Source: Citrobacter amalonaticus Y19
Lineage (GTDB): Bacteria; Pseudomonadota; Gammaproteobacteria; Enterobacterales; Enterobacteriaceae
Direction: 5' to 3'
NCBI RefSeq assembly: GCF_000981805.1
Contig: NZ_CP011132.1
Location: 1,922,001-1,986,000, forward strand
Length of the DNA: 64,000 bases
Every line of letters starts with the position of its first letter. The stretch's first letter is position 1. This document shows, piece by piece, positions 32,725-41,602 of the stretch. Both the position numbers and the translations under genes were made by a program. The notes below the pieces were generated by a model, which saw only the letters and a list, made by a program, of their open reading frames with translations, had not been told where the DNA came from and ran no database searches.

Positions 32725-32868
32725 TCACCAGGGGATAAATTTATTGATGGCGCAAATTCCGCTGAAAAATTGTACATCCTGGTCACACATGATGTTGAAC
32801 ACCTGAGCCCACAACAACAGGCACACAAGCACCACCATCACCAGAATTATCCATCGAAACTTTTTCAC
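32725..32868 (-). CDS. mgrB: MgrB, feedback inhibitor of PhoQ
   Basis: A 47-residue small membrane protein: KKFRWIILVMVVLVCLLLW is the N-terminal helix, and the periplasmic part has the two key cysteines in MCDQDVQFFSGICAINKF and ends in IPW. It binds the PhoQ sensor and damps PhoP activation; loss causes polymyxin resistance in related species. The start is GTG at 32868, with GGAG upstream. A weak PhoP-box-like direct repeat (GGTTTA with a degenerate partner) lies at 32918-32935. Confidence 0.95.
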   Translation of the reverse strand: MKKFRWIILVMVVLVCLLLWAQVFNIMCDQDVQFFSGICAINKFIPW

Positions 32869-33027
32869 TCCACTCTCCGCATCAACATCTTATGCCACCA
32901 AAATATCATGTGTATCTTAAACCAGGACTAACTACAGAGAACATTAGCGATTTTTAAGAATCATTTACTTGTATCAATGAGTGTAAACGCTAAGCTCAGT
33001 CTAACGTATAGAAGAAAAGAGGTCATA

Positions 33028-33267
33028 ATGCGTTTGATTATTCGCGCTATCGTGTTGTTTGCGCTTGTCTGGATTGGATTATTACTCAGTGGGTATGGTG
33101 TTCTGATAGGTAGTCAGGAGAATGCGGCCGGACTGGGGCTGCAGTGTAAGTATCTCACCGCGCGAGGAACCGCCACCGCGCAATATGTTCATACCGATAG
33201 CGGTATCATTGGGTTAACGGATTGCCCGCTGTTGCGTAAAAGTACCGTGGTCGTCGACAACGGTTAA
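33028..33267 (+). CDS. yobH: YobH, small secreted or membrane protein
   Basis: A 79-residue protein that matches E. coli YobH. A hydrophobic N-terminus (LIIRAIVLFALVWIGLLLSGYGVLIG) may be a signal anchor; the rest has two Cys (LQCKYL and TDCPLL) that could form a disulfide in the periplasm. I used the ATG at 33028 behind AGAGG; the frame is open upstream to 32977. Function is unknown. Confidence 0.92.
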   Translation: MRLIIRAIVLFALVWIGLLLSGYGVLIGSQENAAGLGLQCKYLTARGTATAQYVHTDSGIIGLTDCPLLRKSTVVVDNG

Positions 33268-33323
33268 TATTCCGCCGCCGTGATGACCCTAATGCATATT
33301 TCCTGAGCAGGATGTTGTCAGGA

Positions 33324-33351
33324 TAAAAACTGCCGACGCGAAAGTCGGCAG
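33324..33351 (-). terminator. Terminator of kdgR
   Basis: CTGCCGAC-GCGAAA-GTCGGCAG with ATTTTT-type run on the minus strand (AAAAAC before the stem on the plus strand), 28 bp after the kdgR stop. Confidence 0.85.
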
Positions 33352-33378
33352 TGTCTTAATATCGACATCATGACATCA

Positions 33379-34170
33379 TCAGAACGGATAATGGTTGTAG
33401 CCCATCTGCTCAGAGATTTTACGTGCCGCAGTATGCAGCATCGAAACGTAGTCATGCAGGTTTTCTTCAGAAAAACGCAGCGTCGGGAAGGAGATGCTCA
33501 GGCCAGCAATCACGACACCGAAACGATCGAATACCGGTACGCCAATGCAGCGCAAACCTTCTTCTTGTTCTTCGTTATCTTCGCCATAACCCTGCTCACG
33601 GACTTTATCCAGCACGGGCAGCAATGCTTCCGTCGTGGTGATGGTGCGCCCGGTACTGCGTTTGTACTCAACGCCGTCCAGAATCTGCTTCACCTCGTCA
33701 CGATCGCGCCAGGCCAGCAGCACTTTACCAATCGCGGTGCTGTAAAGCGGGTTACGACGACCGACACGCGAATACATGCGCAGGTTATACATCGAATCAA
33801 TTTTATGGATGTATACGATGCTATCTTCATCCAGCGCACCGAGGTGCACGGTCTCTTTAGTCAGACGAGAGAGTTCGCGCATCTGGATGTCCGCACTGCG
33901 GATAAGGTCAACGTTCTGAAGCGCACGCGCGCCCAGTTCAAACAGTTTCAGCGTCAGGGAATACTTCTCTGACTCACCTTCCTGTGACACATAACCCAGT
34001 GTTTTCATAGTCTGTAAAAAGCGATAAACGGTGCTTTTTGACATCATGACGCGTTGTGATAACTCAGTAATCCCTATTTCGCGCTCTTCACCCAGCGCCT
34101 GCAGAATGCCAAAAACTTTCAGCACGGAAGATACAGAATCAGGCTGTTTATCCAGATCTGCGTTAGCCAT
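33379..34170 (-). CDS. kdgR: KdgR, IclR-family repressor of pectin/KDG catabolism
   Basis: A 263-residue regulator, the E. coli length. The winged HTH is in residues ~13-75 (GITELSQRVMMSKSTVYRFLQ) and the IclR effector domain follows (LGALDEDSIVYIHKID ... STAIGKVLLA ... GLSISFPT). It represses genes for 2-keto-3-deoxygluconate uptake and breakdown, including eda. It is divergent from yebQ, which is in its regulon in E. coli, across 176 bp. Confidence 0.96.
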   Translation of the reverse strand: MANADLDKQPDSVSSVLKVFGILQALGEEREIGITELSQRVMMSKSTVYRFLQTMKTLGYVSQEGESEKYSLTLKLFELGARALQNVDLIRSADIQMRELSRLTKETVHLGALDEDSIVYIHKIDSMYNLRMYSRVGRRNPLYSTAIGKVLLAWRDRDEVKQILDGVEYKRSTGRTITTTEALLPVLDKVREQGYGEDNEEQEEGLRCIGVPVFDRFGVVIAGLSISFPTLRFSEENLHDYVSMLHTAARKISEQMGYNHYPF

Positions 34171-34346
34171 CTATCACCTCATTACGAGTGTTTTATAAAA
34201 ATCAGAACAATTTTTTATTATAATTTCATGGCCTGGCGCCCGCAATCCATCTTTGCTAACTTCGTTACAAATCTGCGACATAAAGCCTGAATATCAGTGC
34301 TAGAATCACTACCCTGATCATATTCTTCGCAAGAACTATCAATCAC

Positions 34347-35720
34347 ATGAATAAATCCCAGGCCGACGGCCTGCCGCTTCCGCAGCGATATGGCGCCATT
34401 TTAACCATTGTCATTGGTATTTCGATGGCCGTGCTGGACGGTGCCATTGCCAACGTGGCGCTCCCCACCATTGCCGGTGATTTACACGCCTCAGCCGCCA
34501 GCTCAATCTGGGTGGTCAACGCCTATCAGATTGCCATTGTCGTCTCGTTACTGTCGCTGTCGTTCCTGGGCGATATGTTTGGCTATCGACGTATCTACAA
34601 ATGCGGGCTGGTCGTCTTTCTGCTGGCTTCACTGTTCTGCGCACTCTCGGACTCGCTGCAGATGTTGACGATGGCGCGTGTCGTGCAAGGGTTTGGCGGC
34701 GCGGCGCTGATGAGCGTCAACACCGCGCTGATCCGTCTGATTTATCCTCAGCGTCATCTGGGACGCGGGATGGGCATCAACTCCTTTATCGTGGCTGTCT
34801 CTGCAGCGGCAGGCCCGACCATTGCCGCAGCAATCCTCTCGATAGCCTCCTGGAAGTGGTTGTTCCTGATCAACGTGCCATTAGGAATTATTGCCTTGAT
34901 TCTGGCGATACGATTCCTGCCGCCCAATGGTTCACGCAGCAATAAACCGCGCTTTGATATCCCCAGCGCCGTGATGAACGCACTGACGTTTGGTCTGTTG
35001 ATCACCGCACTGAGCGGTTTTGCACAGGGACAGTCCCTGACGCTGGTCGGTGCTGAACTGGCGGCGCTGGTCGTGGTGGGCTACTTCTTTATCCGCCGTC
35101 AACTCGCATTACCGGTGCCGTTATTGCCGGTCGACCTGCTGCGTATTCCTCTGTTTTCACTGTCGATAGGGACATCAATCTGTTCCTTCTGTGCACAGAT
35201 GCTGGCGATGGTCTCCCTTCCCTTCTACCTGCAAACGGTACTGGGGCGCAGTGAAGTTGAAACGGGCCTGCTGCTCACTCCCTGGCCGCTGGCAACGATG
35301 GTCATGGCGCCGCTGGCCGGGTATTTGATCGAGCGCGTCCATGCCGGTTTGCTGGGCGCGCTGGGCCTGCTGGTGATGGCAAGCGGACTGTTTGCCCTCG
35401 TGTTGCTTCCTGCCGTACCGTCCGATCTCAATATCATCTGGCCGATGATCCTCTGCGGTGCCGGGTTTGGTTTATTTCAGTCACCCAATAATCACACGAT
35501 CATCACGTCAGCGCCGCGCGAACGCAGCGGCGGCGCGAGCGGCATGCTGGGAACCGCCCGTTTGCTGGGACAAAGTTCAGGCGCGGCGCTGGTCGCGCTG
35601 CTGTTGAACCAGTTCGGGGATAACGGCACGCATGTTTCTCTGCTGGCGGCGGGGATCCTGGCGACCGTGGCAGCGGTGGTGAGCGGTTTACGCATCACGC
35701 AACCCAGGGCGCAGGTATAA
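34347..35720 (+). CDS. yebQ: YebQ, 14-helix MFS drug-type transporter
   Basis: A 457-residue DHA2-family (EmrB/QacA-like) permease. Motif A is LGDMFGYRRIY near residue 75, motif D1 is LDGAIANVALPTIA near residue 33, and motif C is FIVAVSAAAGPTIAAAI. Substrate is unproven; control by KdgR in E. coli hints at a sugar-acid link. It ends in a terminator shared with convergent htpX. Confidence 0.94.
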   Translation: MNKSQADGLPLPQRYGAILTIVIGISMAVLDGAIANVALPTIAGDLHASAASSIWVVNAYQIAIVVSLLSLSFLGDMFGYRRIYKCGLVVFLLASLFCALSDSLQMLTMARVVQGFGGAALMSVNTALIRLIYPQRHLGRGMGINSFIVAVSAAAGPTIAAAILSIASWKWLFLINVPLGIIALILAIRFLPPNGSRSNKPRFDIPSAVMNALTFGLLITALSGFAQGQSLTLVGAELAALVVVGYFFIRRQLALPVPLLPVDLLRIPLFSLSIGTSICSFCAQMLAMVSLPFYLQTVLGRSEVETGLLLTPWPLATMVMAPLAGYLIERVHAGLLGALGLLVMASGLFALVLLPAVPSDLNIIWPMILCGAGFGLFQSPNNHTIITSAPRERSGGASGMLGTARLLGQSSGAALVALLLNQFGDNGTHVSLLAAGILATVAAVVSGLRITQPRAQV

Positions 35721-35750
35721 AAAAAGCGCGTCCGTGGACGCGCTCTCTCT
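35721..35750. terminator. Bidirectional terminator between yebQ and htpX
   Basis: AGCGCGTCC-GT-GGACGCGCT (35725-35744) with five As before and CTCTCTTT after, so it can serve both converging genes. Confidence 0.85.
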
Positions 35751-35762
35751 TTGCCGACAGGC

Positions 35763-36644
35763 TTACTTCAGGTATTCCCCACTGCGCAGCGCTTCGATAC
35801 GTTTATCCAGCGGCGGGTGAGTCATAAACAGTTCGCTCAGTGATTTACCTTTACCGTTAATGCAGAAGGCCATCATGCTGGACGCTTCCTGCGGTTCGTA
35901 ACTGGTTTTCAGACGCTGTAGCGCGGCAATCATCTTTTCACGACCAACCAGTTTGGCAGAACCCGCGTCGGCGTGGAATTCACGATGACGAGAGAACCAC
36001 ATGGTAATAATGCTCGCCAGGATACCGAAGACCAGTTCCAGTACCATCGCGACCGCAAAATAGATCATCGGGTTGCCATTGCTGCCTTCGCCTTCATCGC
36101 GGTTGCCACCGAGAAAACCGGCGGCAATCTGCGCCAGAATACGCGAGATAAAGATAACAAAGGTGTTCACGACACCCTGAATCAGCGTCATGGTGACCAT
36201 GTCACCGTTCGCGATATGGCTAATTTCATGAGCAATAACCGCTTCTGCTTCATCCGGGCTCATGTTTTGCAACAAGCCGGTACTGACCGCGACCAGAGAC
36301 GCATCACGGCGCGCCCCGGTAGCAAACGCGTTGATATCCGGCGCATGGTAAATAGCGACCTGCGGCATGGCGATACCGGCCTGACGCGCCTGCGTGGCGA
36401 CCGTATTCATTAACCAGCGTTCTCTTTCGTTACGCGGTTGCTCGATCACTTCCCCACCAACGGAACGTAACGCCATCCATTTGGACATCAGCAGTGAAAC
36501 GAAGGAACCACCAAAACCGAACAGCAGCGCCATAATCATCAGGCCCTGAACGCTGCTCGACTGAATCCCTGTCAGGCTCAGCACCAGCCCGAAAACGACC
36601 ATGACGGCAAGGTTCGTCAACAGGAAAAGCGCGATTCGCATCAT
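35763..36644 (-). CDS. htpX: HtpX membrane metalloprotease
   Basis: A 293-residue M48-family inner-membrane protease, the E. coli length. Zinc motif HEISH (HExxH) near residue 139, with the third ligand Glu further on (HREFHADAGSAKLVG). Two N-terminal helices and one or two more in the middle. It degrades damaged membrane proteins together with FtsH and is part of the Cpx envelope response in E. coli. The final step of its gene is 18 bp from the shared terminator. Confidence 0.96.
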   Translation of the reverse strand: MMRIALFLLTNLAVMVVFGLVLSLTGIQSSSVQGLMIMALLFGFGGSFVSLLMSKWMALRSVGGEVIEQPRNERERWLMNTVATQARQAGIAMPQVAIYHAPDINAFATGARRDASLVAVSTGLLQNMSPDEAEAVIAHEISHIANGDMVTMTLIQGVVNTFVIFISRILAQIAAGFLGGNRDEGEGSNGNPMIYFAVAMVLELVFGILASIITMWFSRHREFHADAGSAKLVGREKMIAALQRLKTSYEPQEASSMMAFCINGKGKSLSELFMTHPPLDKRIEALRSGEYLK

Positions 36645-36799
36645 AATCTTCTTTTAACCTCAACTTAACAAAACGCACTATGCGATTACCCACATCGTAT
36701 GGGTCGTACCGCTATTTTCAAGTATCAATGCCCGGTAAGTCACCAGAAAGACACAACTTTACATTTTGTTGCACCAGACTGACGACTTCATGCGCTTGT

Positions 36800-36831
36800 T
36801 AAAAAAAACAGGCACAATTTCTTGTGCCTGT
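36800..36831 (-). terminator. Terminator of prc
   Basis: A 10-bp perfect stem ACAGGCACAA-TTTC-TTGTGCCTGT followed on the minus strand by a run of eight or more Ts, directly after the prc stop. Confidence 0.92.
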
Positions 36832-36838
36832 CAGGAGG

Positions 36839-38887
36839 TTACTTCGCGGGGGCGGGTTGTTCCGCAGGCTTCGCTTTCTCAAGCGTCGCCAGATCCAGCG
36901 CAATCTTCACCGTTTCATCAAGATACGGATCCGGTTCCTGGTAATCTTTTGGCAGGTCGTCCAGTTTCTTCAGAACCGGTTTTCCTTCACGTTTAAACCG
37001 GTCATTGATTCGCGCCAGACGCATCGCATCATCTTCGTTATTCTCTTTTTCACGCTGCGCGTAATTCAGAGACGCGATGTTACGTTTGTCCTTCATCGCA
37101 TTGAAACGGGCGATATCCTTCATGATGTACTGGAACTCAGGATCCTGCGCGATGCGCGCGTTGTGATCTTTGAGTAACTCAGGACCGAGCGGCGTCAGAT
37201 CGTCTGATTTCACATACGTTGCGGCGTCGATGCTATCCCACGGCAGCGCATTATCTTCAAACTTCTCGCCGGTTTCTGTCTCTTCATTCCCTGTCGGCAT
37301 GATGATATCCGGCGTGACGCCTTTACGCTGGGTACTGCCGCCATTCACACGATAAAACTTCTGGATCGTGTACTGGACGGAACCCAGTGCAGGCCATTCC
37401 GGACGCAGCATCTGATCGTAAATCCGGTTCAGCGAACGATACTGCTGTACCGTACCTTTACCGAAAGTCGGTTCGCCGACGATCAGCGCACGACCGTAAT
37501 CTTGCATAGCCGCTGCGAAAATTTCCGATGCCGACGCACTGAAGCGATCGACCAGCACCACCAGCGGACCTTTGTAGTAAACAACGCCATCGGTATCGCT
37601 GTCCTCACGGACTTTACCGTTGTTGTCGCGGACCTGAACCACCGGACCAGAAGGAATAAACAGGCCGGACAGTGAAACCGCCTCAGTCAGCGCTCCGCCA
37701 CCATTGGTCCGCAGATCGATGACGATACTGCTGACGTTCTGTTTTTCCAGTTTCTGCAACTGAACTTTGACATCGTCAGTCAGACCAACATAGAAGCCTG
37801 GGATATCCAGTACGCCGACTTTCTCTTTACCCACCGTCTTCACAGACATCTTAACCGCACGGTCTTCCAGACGGATGCGTTCACGCGTCAGTGTGACCGT
37901 TCGGGTTTTTGTTCCTTTGCCGGCAGGCAGAACTTCAAGACGGACCTTGCTGCCTTTTGGCCCTTTGATGAGCGCAACAACATCATCCAGGCGCCAGCCG
38001 ATCACATCGACCATACTCTTGCCGGTCTGACCCACGCCGACGATGCGATCGCCAACGCTAATCGCTTTACTCTTCGCCGCCGGGCCGCCTGCTACCATGG
38101 AGTTAATGACCGTATAGTCATCGTCCATCTGCAACACGGCACCAATCCCTTCAAGGGACAGGCTCATCTCGGTATTAAACTGTTCGGTGTTTCGTGGCGA
38201 GAGATAGTTGGTATGCGGATCAATTTCGCGAGCAAACGCCGTCATCGCCAGTGAGAAGACGTCTTCACTGTTGGTTTGCGTCAGACGACGGATCGCGGAT
38301 TTATATCGACGCGTCAGCGTCTCACGAATTTCTTTATCGTCTTTGCCTGTCAGTTTCAGACTTAACTCATCGAACTTCACCTTGCCGTCCCACAGCGCGT
38401 TCAGCTCAGCCTCATCTTTCGGCCAGGGCGCTTTGCTGCGATCGAGGTTAAAGGTGTCAGTCCCGGTGAAATCCATCGGGCGTTCAAGCACTTTCAGGGC
38501 ATACTGAAAACGCTCGAAGCGGCGCTTTTGCGCCAGATTATAGAGATCGTAAAAAACGTCGAGCTTACCCGAGCGCAGTTCGTCGCCCAACTGCCCTTTC
38601 TTCTTCGCAAACTGCTCGACATCCCCCGCCAACAGCACGTTGTGGCTGTAGTCGAGTAAATTCAGATAGCGGTCGAAAATTTTGGCGGAAAAGGCCGAAT
38701 CGAGATCGAACTGACGATAGTGAGAACGCGTAAAACGCGACGTAACGCGTTCACTCACTGTCGCGTGCTGGGTCTCTTCCTTCAGAACAGGAATCTGATC
38801 GGCACGCGTGATGTCGTCCACAGCGAAGGTCTGGCCTGCTATTGCAAGCAAGCCAGCTAACGCGGTAAGCCTAAAAAATGTGTTCAT
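36839..38887 (-). CDS. prc: Periplasmic C-terminal processing (tail-specific) protease
   Basis: A 682-residue precursor, the E. coli length, with a signal peptide ending near residue 22 (QTFA). A PDZ domain lies around residues 240-330 (GIGAVLQMDDDYTVINSMV). The S41 catalytic Ser is in DRFSASASEIFAAAMQDYG and the Lys in EPTFGKGTVQQY. It trims FtsI and degrades MepS with its adaptor NlpI. The ATG at 38887 (MNTFFRLTALAG) fits the homologue; the frame to 38935 runs into the proQ end. It lies 19 bp after proQ, and the two are cotranscribed. Confidence 0.97.
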   Translation of the reverse strand: MNTFFRLTALAGLLAIAGQTFAVDDITRADQIPVLKEETQHATVSERVTSRFTRSHYRQFDLDSAFSAKIFDRYLNLLDYSHNVLLAGDVEQFAKKKGQLGDELRSGKLDVFYDLYNLAQKRRFERFQYALKVLERPMDFTGTDTFNLDRSKAPWPKDEAELNALWDGKVKFDELSLKLTGKDDKEIRETLTRRYKSAIRRLTQTNSEDVFSLAMTAFAREIDPHTNYLSPRNTEQFNTEMSLSLEGIGAVLQMDDDYTVINSMVAGGPAAKSKAISVGDRIVGVGQTGKSMVDVIGWRLDDVVALIKGPKGSKVRLEVLPAGKGTKTRTVTLTRERIRLEDRAVKMSVKTVGKEKVGVLDIPGFYVGLTDDVKVQLQKLEKQNVSSIVIDLRTNGGGALTEAVSLSGLFIPSGPVVQVRDNNGKVREDSDTDGVVYYKGPLVVLVDRFSASASEIFAAAMQDYGRALIVGEPTFGKGTVQQYRSLNRIYDQMLRPEWPALGSVQYTIQKFYRVNGGSTQRKGVTPDIIMPTGNEETETGEKFEDNALPWDSIDAATYVKSDDLTPLGPELLKDHNARIAQDPEFQYIMKDIARFNAMKDKRNIASLNYAQREKENNEDDAMRLARINDRFKREGKPVLKKLDDLPKDYQEPDPYLDETVKIALDLATLEKAKPAEQPAPAK

Positions 38888-38906
38888 GCCAGGCCTGGCC
38901 TCCGTT

Positions 38907-39593
38907 TCAGAACACCAGGTGTTCTGCGCGTACAATCAAAGACATACCCGAATTCAGCTGTACACGGACGCCATCTTTGGTGATTTCTAATACGGTGGCA
39001 TCCATCGCATCATTACCCGCTTTCACCTTCAGAGACTGTCCAACGCTCAGCGCTGAAATATCCGAAACCGGAGTCAATTTCTCTTCACGAGGTGCGCGCG
39101 GCGCTTTCGCAGCCGGTTTTTCAGCATGCGGTTTGCGCTCAGTCGCTTCTTTGCGGCGTGGTGCAGGACGCGGCTTACGTTCACGGCGGGGGGCGTCTTC
39201 GCTTTCCCCTGCGGCGGCGGCAGCTTCGCGTTTTTTCGCTTGCTGTTCTGCACGCTGCGCCTGAACGCGAGCTTTCGCTTCTTCAAGCTGTTTACGCGCA
39301 TGTTCAACGTGCTGCTCGTCCAGCTCCCCGCATGGGTTGCCGTCGAGATCGACACGCGTTGCGCCCGGCTTAACGCCGTACAGGTAACGCCAGCTTGAAG
39401 TATAAAGACGTAAAGCGGAACGAAGTTGCGTTTTGCTGAGGTTCATTTCGCCCTCAATACGCTCTACCAGATCCTGAAAAATGCCAATTTTCAGTGGGCG
39501 CGCTTCGCCTTCCGCACTAAAACACTGCGGAAAACGCTCGGCCAAAAACGCGATTACTTCTTTACTGCTATTCAACTTAGGTTGATTTTCCAT
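38907..39593 (-). CDS. proQ: ProQ, global RNA-binding chaperone
   Basis: A 228-residue protein with an N-terminal FinO domain (residues ~1-120, ALRLYTSSWRYLYGVKPGATRVDL), a basic, Ala/Arg/Glu-rich unstructured linker (~120-175) and a C-terminal Tudor-like domain (VGQSLKVKAGNDAMDATVLEI). It binds structured small RNAs and mRNA 3' ends. It is four residues shorter than E. coli ProQ, all in the linker. It is upstream of prc, as in E. coli. Confidence 0.96.
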   Translation of the reverse strand: MENQPKLNSSKEVIAFLAERFPQCFSAEGEARPLKIGIFQDLVERIEGEMNLSKTQLRSALRLYTSSWRYLYGVKPGATRVDLDGNPCGELDEQHVEHARKQLEEAKARVQAQRAEQQAKKREAAAAAGESEDAPRRERKPRPAPRRKEATERKPHAEKPAAKAPRAPREEKLTPVSDISALSVGQSLKVKAGNDAMDATVLEITKDGVRVQLNSGMSLIVRAEHLVF

Positions 39594-39690
39594 GAAATTT
39601 CCTGATTACAACGGACGTAGCCAACAAGCCGCAGGCATGAACAGGCGTCATTATAATGACGCTATCAGTAATTGCTACGGTATCCGTTGA

Positions 39691-40188
39691 TTATCCTGCG
39701 ATGCTCGCAAAGAATTTTTTGTAATCCGTCATTGCAAGCACGGTTTCAAGCTGCGCAACGAGCCGGCGAAGACCTTGTTCATCTTCAGCGGTGAAGCGCC
39801 CAAACGCCGTACTGTCGATGTCCAGCACGCCAATAACATGACCTTTAACGGTTATTGGCAGGACAATTTCCGCATTACTGGCCGCATCGCAGGCAATGTG
39901 ACCATCAAACGCATGAACGTCGTCAATCCGCTGTACCTGGTTTTGGGCAACAGCAGTGCCGCAAACGCCGCGACCCACCGGGATCCGCACACAGGCAATT
40001 TTGCCCTGAAACGGACCTAATACCAGCGTATCGCCCTCGAGCAGGTAAAACCCCGCCCAGTTCACTTGCGAAAGACGTTCGTACAACAGCGCGCTGGTGT
40101 TCGCCAGCGTGGCCAGAAAACTGGTCTCTCCTGCCATTAATGCCTGAAAATCGCGGTTCAGATCCGCGTATAGCTCTGTCTTGTTCAT
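39691..40188 (-). CDS. msrC: Free methionine-(R)-sulfoxide reductase
   Basis: A 165-residue GAF-domain enzyme, the E. coli length. The three functional cysteines are present in GKIACVRIP, GRGVCGTAVA and HIACDAASNAEIVLPI. It reduces free methionine-R-sulfoxide with thioredoxin. It is divergent from letA across 130 bp. Confidence 0.95.
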   Translation of the reverse strand: MNKTELYADLNRDFQALMAGETSFLATLANTSALLYERLSQVNWAGFYLLEGDTLVLGPFQGKIACVRIPVGRGVCGTAVAQNQVQRIDDVHAFDGHIACDAASNAEIVLPITVKGHVIGVLDIDSTAFGRFTAEDEQGLRRLVAQLETVLAMTDYKKFFASIAG

Positions 40189-40318
40189 TATATAATCACT
40201 TAGTTGTCTTACTCTGATACTGCCAGCCTATTAAAATAAGCATTAAATGCGTTAATGCTCAAGATCATTCCCGTCATGAGTTAAGATTACATAATTCTAA
40301 CACTTTGATTCGCGATAC

Positions 40319-41602
40319 ATGGCTCTCAAGACACCCCAGATCACGCCAACGAAAAAAATAGCGATCCGATCCATCAGCGAAGCACTGCCTCGTGCGCACT
40401 ATCAGCGGTGTCCTCAGTGTGACTTGCTGTTTAGTCTGCCGAAGATGCGCTCTCACCAGAGCGCGTACTGTCCCCGCTGCCAGGCGAAAATTCGTGATGG
40501 TCGCGACTGGTCGCTGACGCGCCTGGGGGCGATGGCAGTTACCATGCTGTTGCTGATGCCTTTCGCCTGGGGCGAGCCGCTGCTGCATATCTATCTGCTG
40601 GGCATCCGCATTGATGCCAACGTGATGCAGGGGATCTGGCAGATGACAAAGCAAGGCGATCCCATTACCGCGACGATGGTACTGTTTTGCGTCGCGGGCG
40701 CGCCGCTGATCCTCGTGACCGCGATTGCTTACCTGTGGTTCGGCAATATTCTCGGCATGAATCTGCGCCCGGTGCTATTGATGCTGGAAAAACTCAAAGA
40801 GTGGGTGATGCTGGACATCTATCTGGTGGGCATTGGCGTGGCGTCGATTAAAGTTCAGGATTACGCCTTTTTGCAGCCTGGCGTGGGGCTTTACGCCTTC
40901 ATCGCGCTGGTGATCCTCAGCATCCTGACGCTGTCGCATCTGAACATTGAGCAATTGTGGGAGCGTTTTTATCCACAGCGACCGGCAAAGCGCCCGGACG
41001 AGCAGTTGCGGATTTGTCTCGGTTGTCATTTTACCGGCTATCCGGATCCGCGTGGACGCTGCCCGCGCTGCCATATTCCCTTGCGGGTGCGCCGAAATCA
41101 GAGCGTCCAAAAATGCTGGGCGGCGTTGCTGGCATCGATTGTTTTGCTGCTGCCTGCTAACCTGATGCCAATCTCGGTTATCTACGTGAACGGTGGGCGA
41201 CAGGAAGACACCATCATGTCCGGTATCCTGTCGCTGGCGAACAGCAACGTCGCCGTGGCCGCCGTGGTCTTTATCGCCAGTATTCTGGTGCCATTCACCA
41301 AAGTGATCGTCATGTTTACGCTGTTGCTCAGCATTCAGTTCAAATGTGAACAGGGTTTACGCACGCGTATGCAGCTCTTGCGACTGGTCACGTGGATCGG
41401 TCGCTGGTCGATGCTGGACCTTTTTGTTATCGCCTTAACCATGTCGCTGATTAACCGCGACCAGATTCTTGCTTTTACTATGGGACCGGCTGCGTTTTAT
41501 TTCGGCTCAGCGGTCATTTTGACTATTCTTGCAGTGGAATGGCTGGACAGCCGCTTACTTTGGGATGCACATGAGTCAGGAAACGCCCGCTTCGCAGACT
41601 GA
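40319..41602 (+). CDS. letA: LetA (YebS), membrane partner of the LetB lipid-transport tunnel
   Basis: A 427-residue PqiA-family inner-membrane protein, the E. coli length. It has two zinc-ribbon-like modules, CPQC...CPRC (residues ~31-60) and CLGC...CPRC (~238-262), each before a block of four helices. It works with LetB to move lipids between the membranes. Its end overlaps letB by 32 bp, so the two are translated together. Confidence 0.95.
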   Translation: MALKTPQITPTKKIAIRSISEALPRAHYQRCPQCDLLFSLPKMRSHQSAYCPRCQAKIRDGRDWSLTRLGAMAVTMLLLMPFAWGEPLLHIYLLGIRIDANVMQGIWQMTKQGDPITATMVLFCVAGAPLILVTAIAYLWFGNILGMNLRPVLLMLEKLKEWVMLDIYLVGIGVASIKVQDYAFLQPGVGLYAFIALVILSILTLSHLNIEQLWERFYPQRPAKRPDEQLRICLGCHFTGYPDPRGRCPRCHIPLRVRRNQSVQKCWAALLASIVLLLPANLMPISVIYVNGGRQEDTIMSGILSLANSNVAVAAVVFIASILVPFTKVIVMFTLLLSIQFKCEQGLRTRMQLLRLVTWIGRWSMLDLFVIALTMSLINRDQILAFTMGPAAFYFGSAVILTILAVEWLDSRLLWDAHESGNARFAD